Program-made: the position numbers and the translations under genes | In this document: positions 4,190 through 5,451 of the stretch, piece after piece | Numbering within the stretch: the first letter of the stretch is position 1 | How the letters are laid out: every line of letters starts with the position of its first letter | Assembly (NCBI GenBank): GCA_903844785.1 | Contig: CAIMVB010000032.1 | Span: forward strand, 1 to 5,451 | Origin: an uncultured Rhodospirillales bacterium | GTDB taxonomy: Bacteria > Pseudomonadota > Alphaproteobacteria > Acetobacterales > Acetobacteraceae | Length of the DNA stretch: 5,451 bases | Direction: 5' to 3' | Notes under the pieces: model-generated | Database searches by the model: none | Seen by the model: the letters and a program-made list of their open reading frames with translations, nothing else | Told to the model about the DNA's origin: nothing

Positions 4190-5451
4190 ATGCGTCGTTT
4201 GAGCCTTGCCCTTACGCTGATTGCCCCCGCCGCCCTGGCGGCAGAATTACCGGTGCGTGGCGTGACCCTTTCCTCCACCGGTCTTGCGCAGATTGAACGC
4301 GCGGGCGAAGTGGCCGCGGATCAGCCGGTGGTGTTTCGTGCGCCGCTTGGCGATATAGATGATCTGCTGCGCTCTCTGATTATTCTTGATCCCGCCGGGC
4401 GTATTGAGGGCCTCAGCCTGCCCGCGCGTGATTTGTTGAATGAGGCATTTCGCGGCCTGCCGCTGCGCCCCGCTGATTTCGAAACCCGCGCTAGCCTGCT
4501 GAACGCGCTGCGCGGTCAGGAAGCGGAAGCCGCCGGCGCACGTGGGCGTATTGCGACAGCGGCGGAAACTGAAGCAGGGCTTGCGCTTTCGCTGATTGCG
4601 CTGCGCGGCTTGCTTTCCGTGCTGCTGAAGCCAGGCGATGAAGTCACGCTGACCGATCCTGCGCTTGCTGCCCGCGTGGCGCGCGCGGCGGAAGCCCTGG
4701 CGGCGGCGCGCAGCGATGATGAAAGGCGCATCGAAATCCGCCTGAAGGCGGATCGTGCGCGACAGGTTGCCGCGATTTATGTCGCCGGCGCGCCGCTTTG
4801 GAAGCCTTCCTATCGGTTGCTGGCGCCGGCTTTGGGCGCCGCGGGCGCTCAGGCTCGGCTGATGGGCTGGGCCGTGGTTGAAAACGCCTCGGGTAGTGAT
4901 TGGGAAGGCGTGCGGGTTTCGCTGGTTTCCGATGACGCGGTGGCCTTTCGTCAGCCAATCTTCGAGCCCGTCACCGTGCCGCGCCCGGAATTGCCGGTGC
5001 GGATTGCGGAAGCCATTCGCGTAACTCCTGATACCGGCGCCATGCCTCCCATGCCGGCAGCCGCGCCCATGATGGCGCCACCGCCAGCACCAGCTCCGCG
5101 CGCCGCGATGCGCGTGGAAGCCGCGCCTGCACCTTTGGCTGCGACTGTCACCACCGAAGCCGCTGCCGGGCGAGTGGCCTTCAGCCTGGAACAACCAGTC
5201 ACTCTTCGTAGTGGTGAAACGGCGAACCTCCCCTTTCTTGATCTGAACCTGTCCGCGGAACGGCTCTGGTGGGTGCAGGATTTGACGGCGACGCGCCCAT
5301 TACAGGCGCTGCGCTTCCGTAATACCTCCAACCACGTGCTGCCGGATGGCTTGATCACGGTTTACGATGGCGCCGGCGCGCCAAGCTTCCTGGGTGATGC
5401 CGAATTGCGCGCGCTTTCCCCCGGTGATCAACGCTTGATTGCCTTTGCGCG
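4190..5451 (+). CDS. Secreted DUF4139 domain protein, MuiA-like (3' truncated)
   Basis: An open frame of 420 codons runs from the ATG to the window edge without a stop. The leader MRRLSLALTLIAPAALA, with an ALA/LAA cleavage site near residue 17, marks it as exported, probably periplasmic. The N-terminal region (GVTLSSTGLAQIERAGE, 24-40; DIDDLLRSLIILDPAGRI, 55-72; a following LPLRPADF stretch) is the usual N-terminal part of these proteins. The DUF4139 core begins near residue 197: AGAPLWKPSYRLL (199-211), GWAVVENASGSDWEGVRVSLVSD (226-248), FRQPIFEP (253-260), then a Pro/Ala/Met-rich low-complexity stretch (about 284-318). The core resumes at RVAFSLEQPVTLRSGE and continues to LPDGLITVYD (384-393), LGDAEL and LSPGDQRLIAFA at the edge. 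The family's function is poorly known; mucoidy inhibitor A is the named relative. About one third of the protein is probably missing. The gene may share a transcript with the SnoaL-like gene, but no functional link is evident. Confidence 0.88.
   Translation, partial: MRRLSLALTLIAPAALAAELPVRGVTLSSTGLAQIERAGEVAADQPVVFRAPLGDIDDLLRSLIILDPAGRIEGLSLPARDLLNEAFRGLPLRPADFETRASLLNALRGQEAEAAGARGRIATAAETEAGLALSLIALRGLLSVLLKPGDEVTLTDPALAARVARAAEALAAARSDDERRIEIRLKADRARQVAAIYVAGAPLWKPSYRLLAPALGAAGAQARLMGWAVVENASGSDWEGVRVSLVSDDAVAFRQPIFEPVTVPRPELPVRIAEAIRVTPDTGAMPPMPAAAPMMAPPPAPAPRAAMRVEAAPAPLAATVTTEAAAGRVAFSLEQPVTLRSGETANLPFLDLNLSAERLWWVQDLTATRPLQALRFRNTSNHVLPDGLITVYDGAGAPSFLGDAELRALSPGDQRLIAFA

Noticed and set aside
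4247..5194. A 315-codon open frame on the minus strand opposite the DUF4139 gene
   Set aside because: Its translation is rich in Arg, His, Gly and Gln without recognisable motifs, as expected for the antisense of a GC-rich gene, whereas the plus frame has a signal peptide and clear DUF4139 motifs.
5366..5383. GC-rich palindromes such as GGCGCC and GGCGCGCC in the DUF4139 gene
   Set aside because: They are short, occur in several coding stretches, and are expected from GC-rich Gly/Ala codons; no spacing or array pattern was seen.

Overview
The window holds six protein-coding genes and no RNA genes, insertion sequences or CRISPR. It is GC-rich (about 60% by eye, not computed), densely packed and uses Shine-Dalgarno starts. 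A tripartite tricarboxylate transporter (TTT/Bug) binding protein with a twin-arginine-like leader and a DUF4139 exoprotein suggest an alphaproteobacterium, perhaps of the Acetobacteraceae/Roseomonas type. That placement is inference; a betaproteobacterium is not excluded.

Layout. Bases 1-1463 (+) carry the 3' part of an NAD-dependent D-2-hydroxyacid dehydrogenase, then a complete 251-residue hydratase of the fumarylacetoacetate hydrolase (FAH) superfamily, MhpD-like; the two are spaced as an operon. They converge, with only 8 bases between stop codons, on a minus-strand pair: a TctC/Bug periplasmic binding protein (start 3551) followed by an Ldh_2-type malate/L-lactate dehydrogenase family oxidoreductase (2521 to 1472). 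The convergent junction has a perfect 10-bp hairpin inside the last codons of the hydratase gene and a second long stem inside the last codons of the Ldh_2 gene. A further hairpin sits between the binding-protein stop and the Ldh_2 ribosome-binding site.

A 126-base divergent spacer (3552-3677) contains an 8+8 dyad. To its right, on the plus strand, are a 152-residue SnoaL/NTF2-like protein and, 53 bases later, a secreted DUF4139 protein (MuiA-like) that runs off the window.

How the genes may work together (inference): the left four genes look like a small catabolic module. The binding protein would capture an organic acid outside the cell. Two unrelated dehydrogenases, one of the D-2-hydroxyacid fold and one of the Ldh_2 fold, would interconvert 2-hydroxy- and 2-oxoacids, and the FAH-type hydratase would act on a 2-oxo-enoic acid or similar. 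No TctA/TctB membrane subunits or regulator are visible here. The right-hand pair has no obvious link to this pathway. Nothing here is clearly a wholly new system; the most interesting points are the pairing of the two dehydrogenase folds and the structured gene ends.
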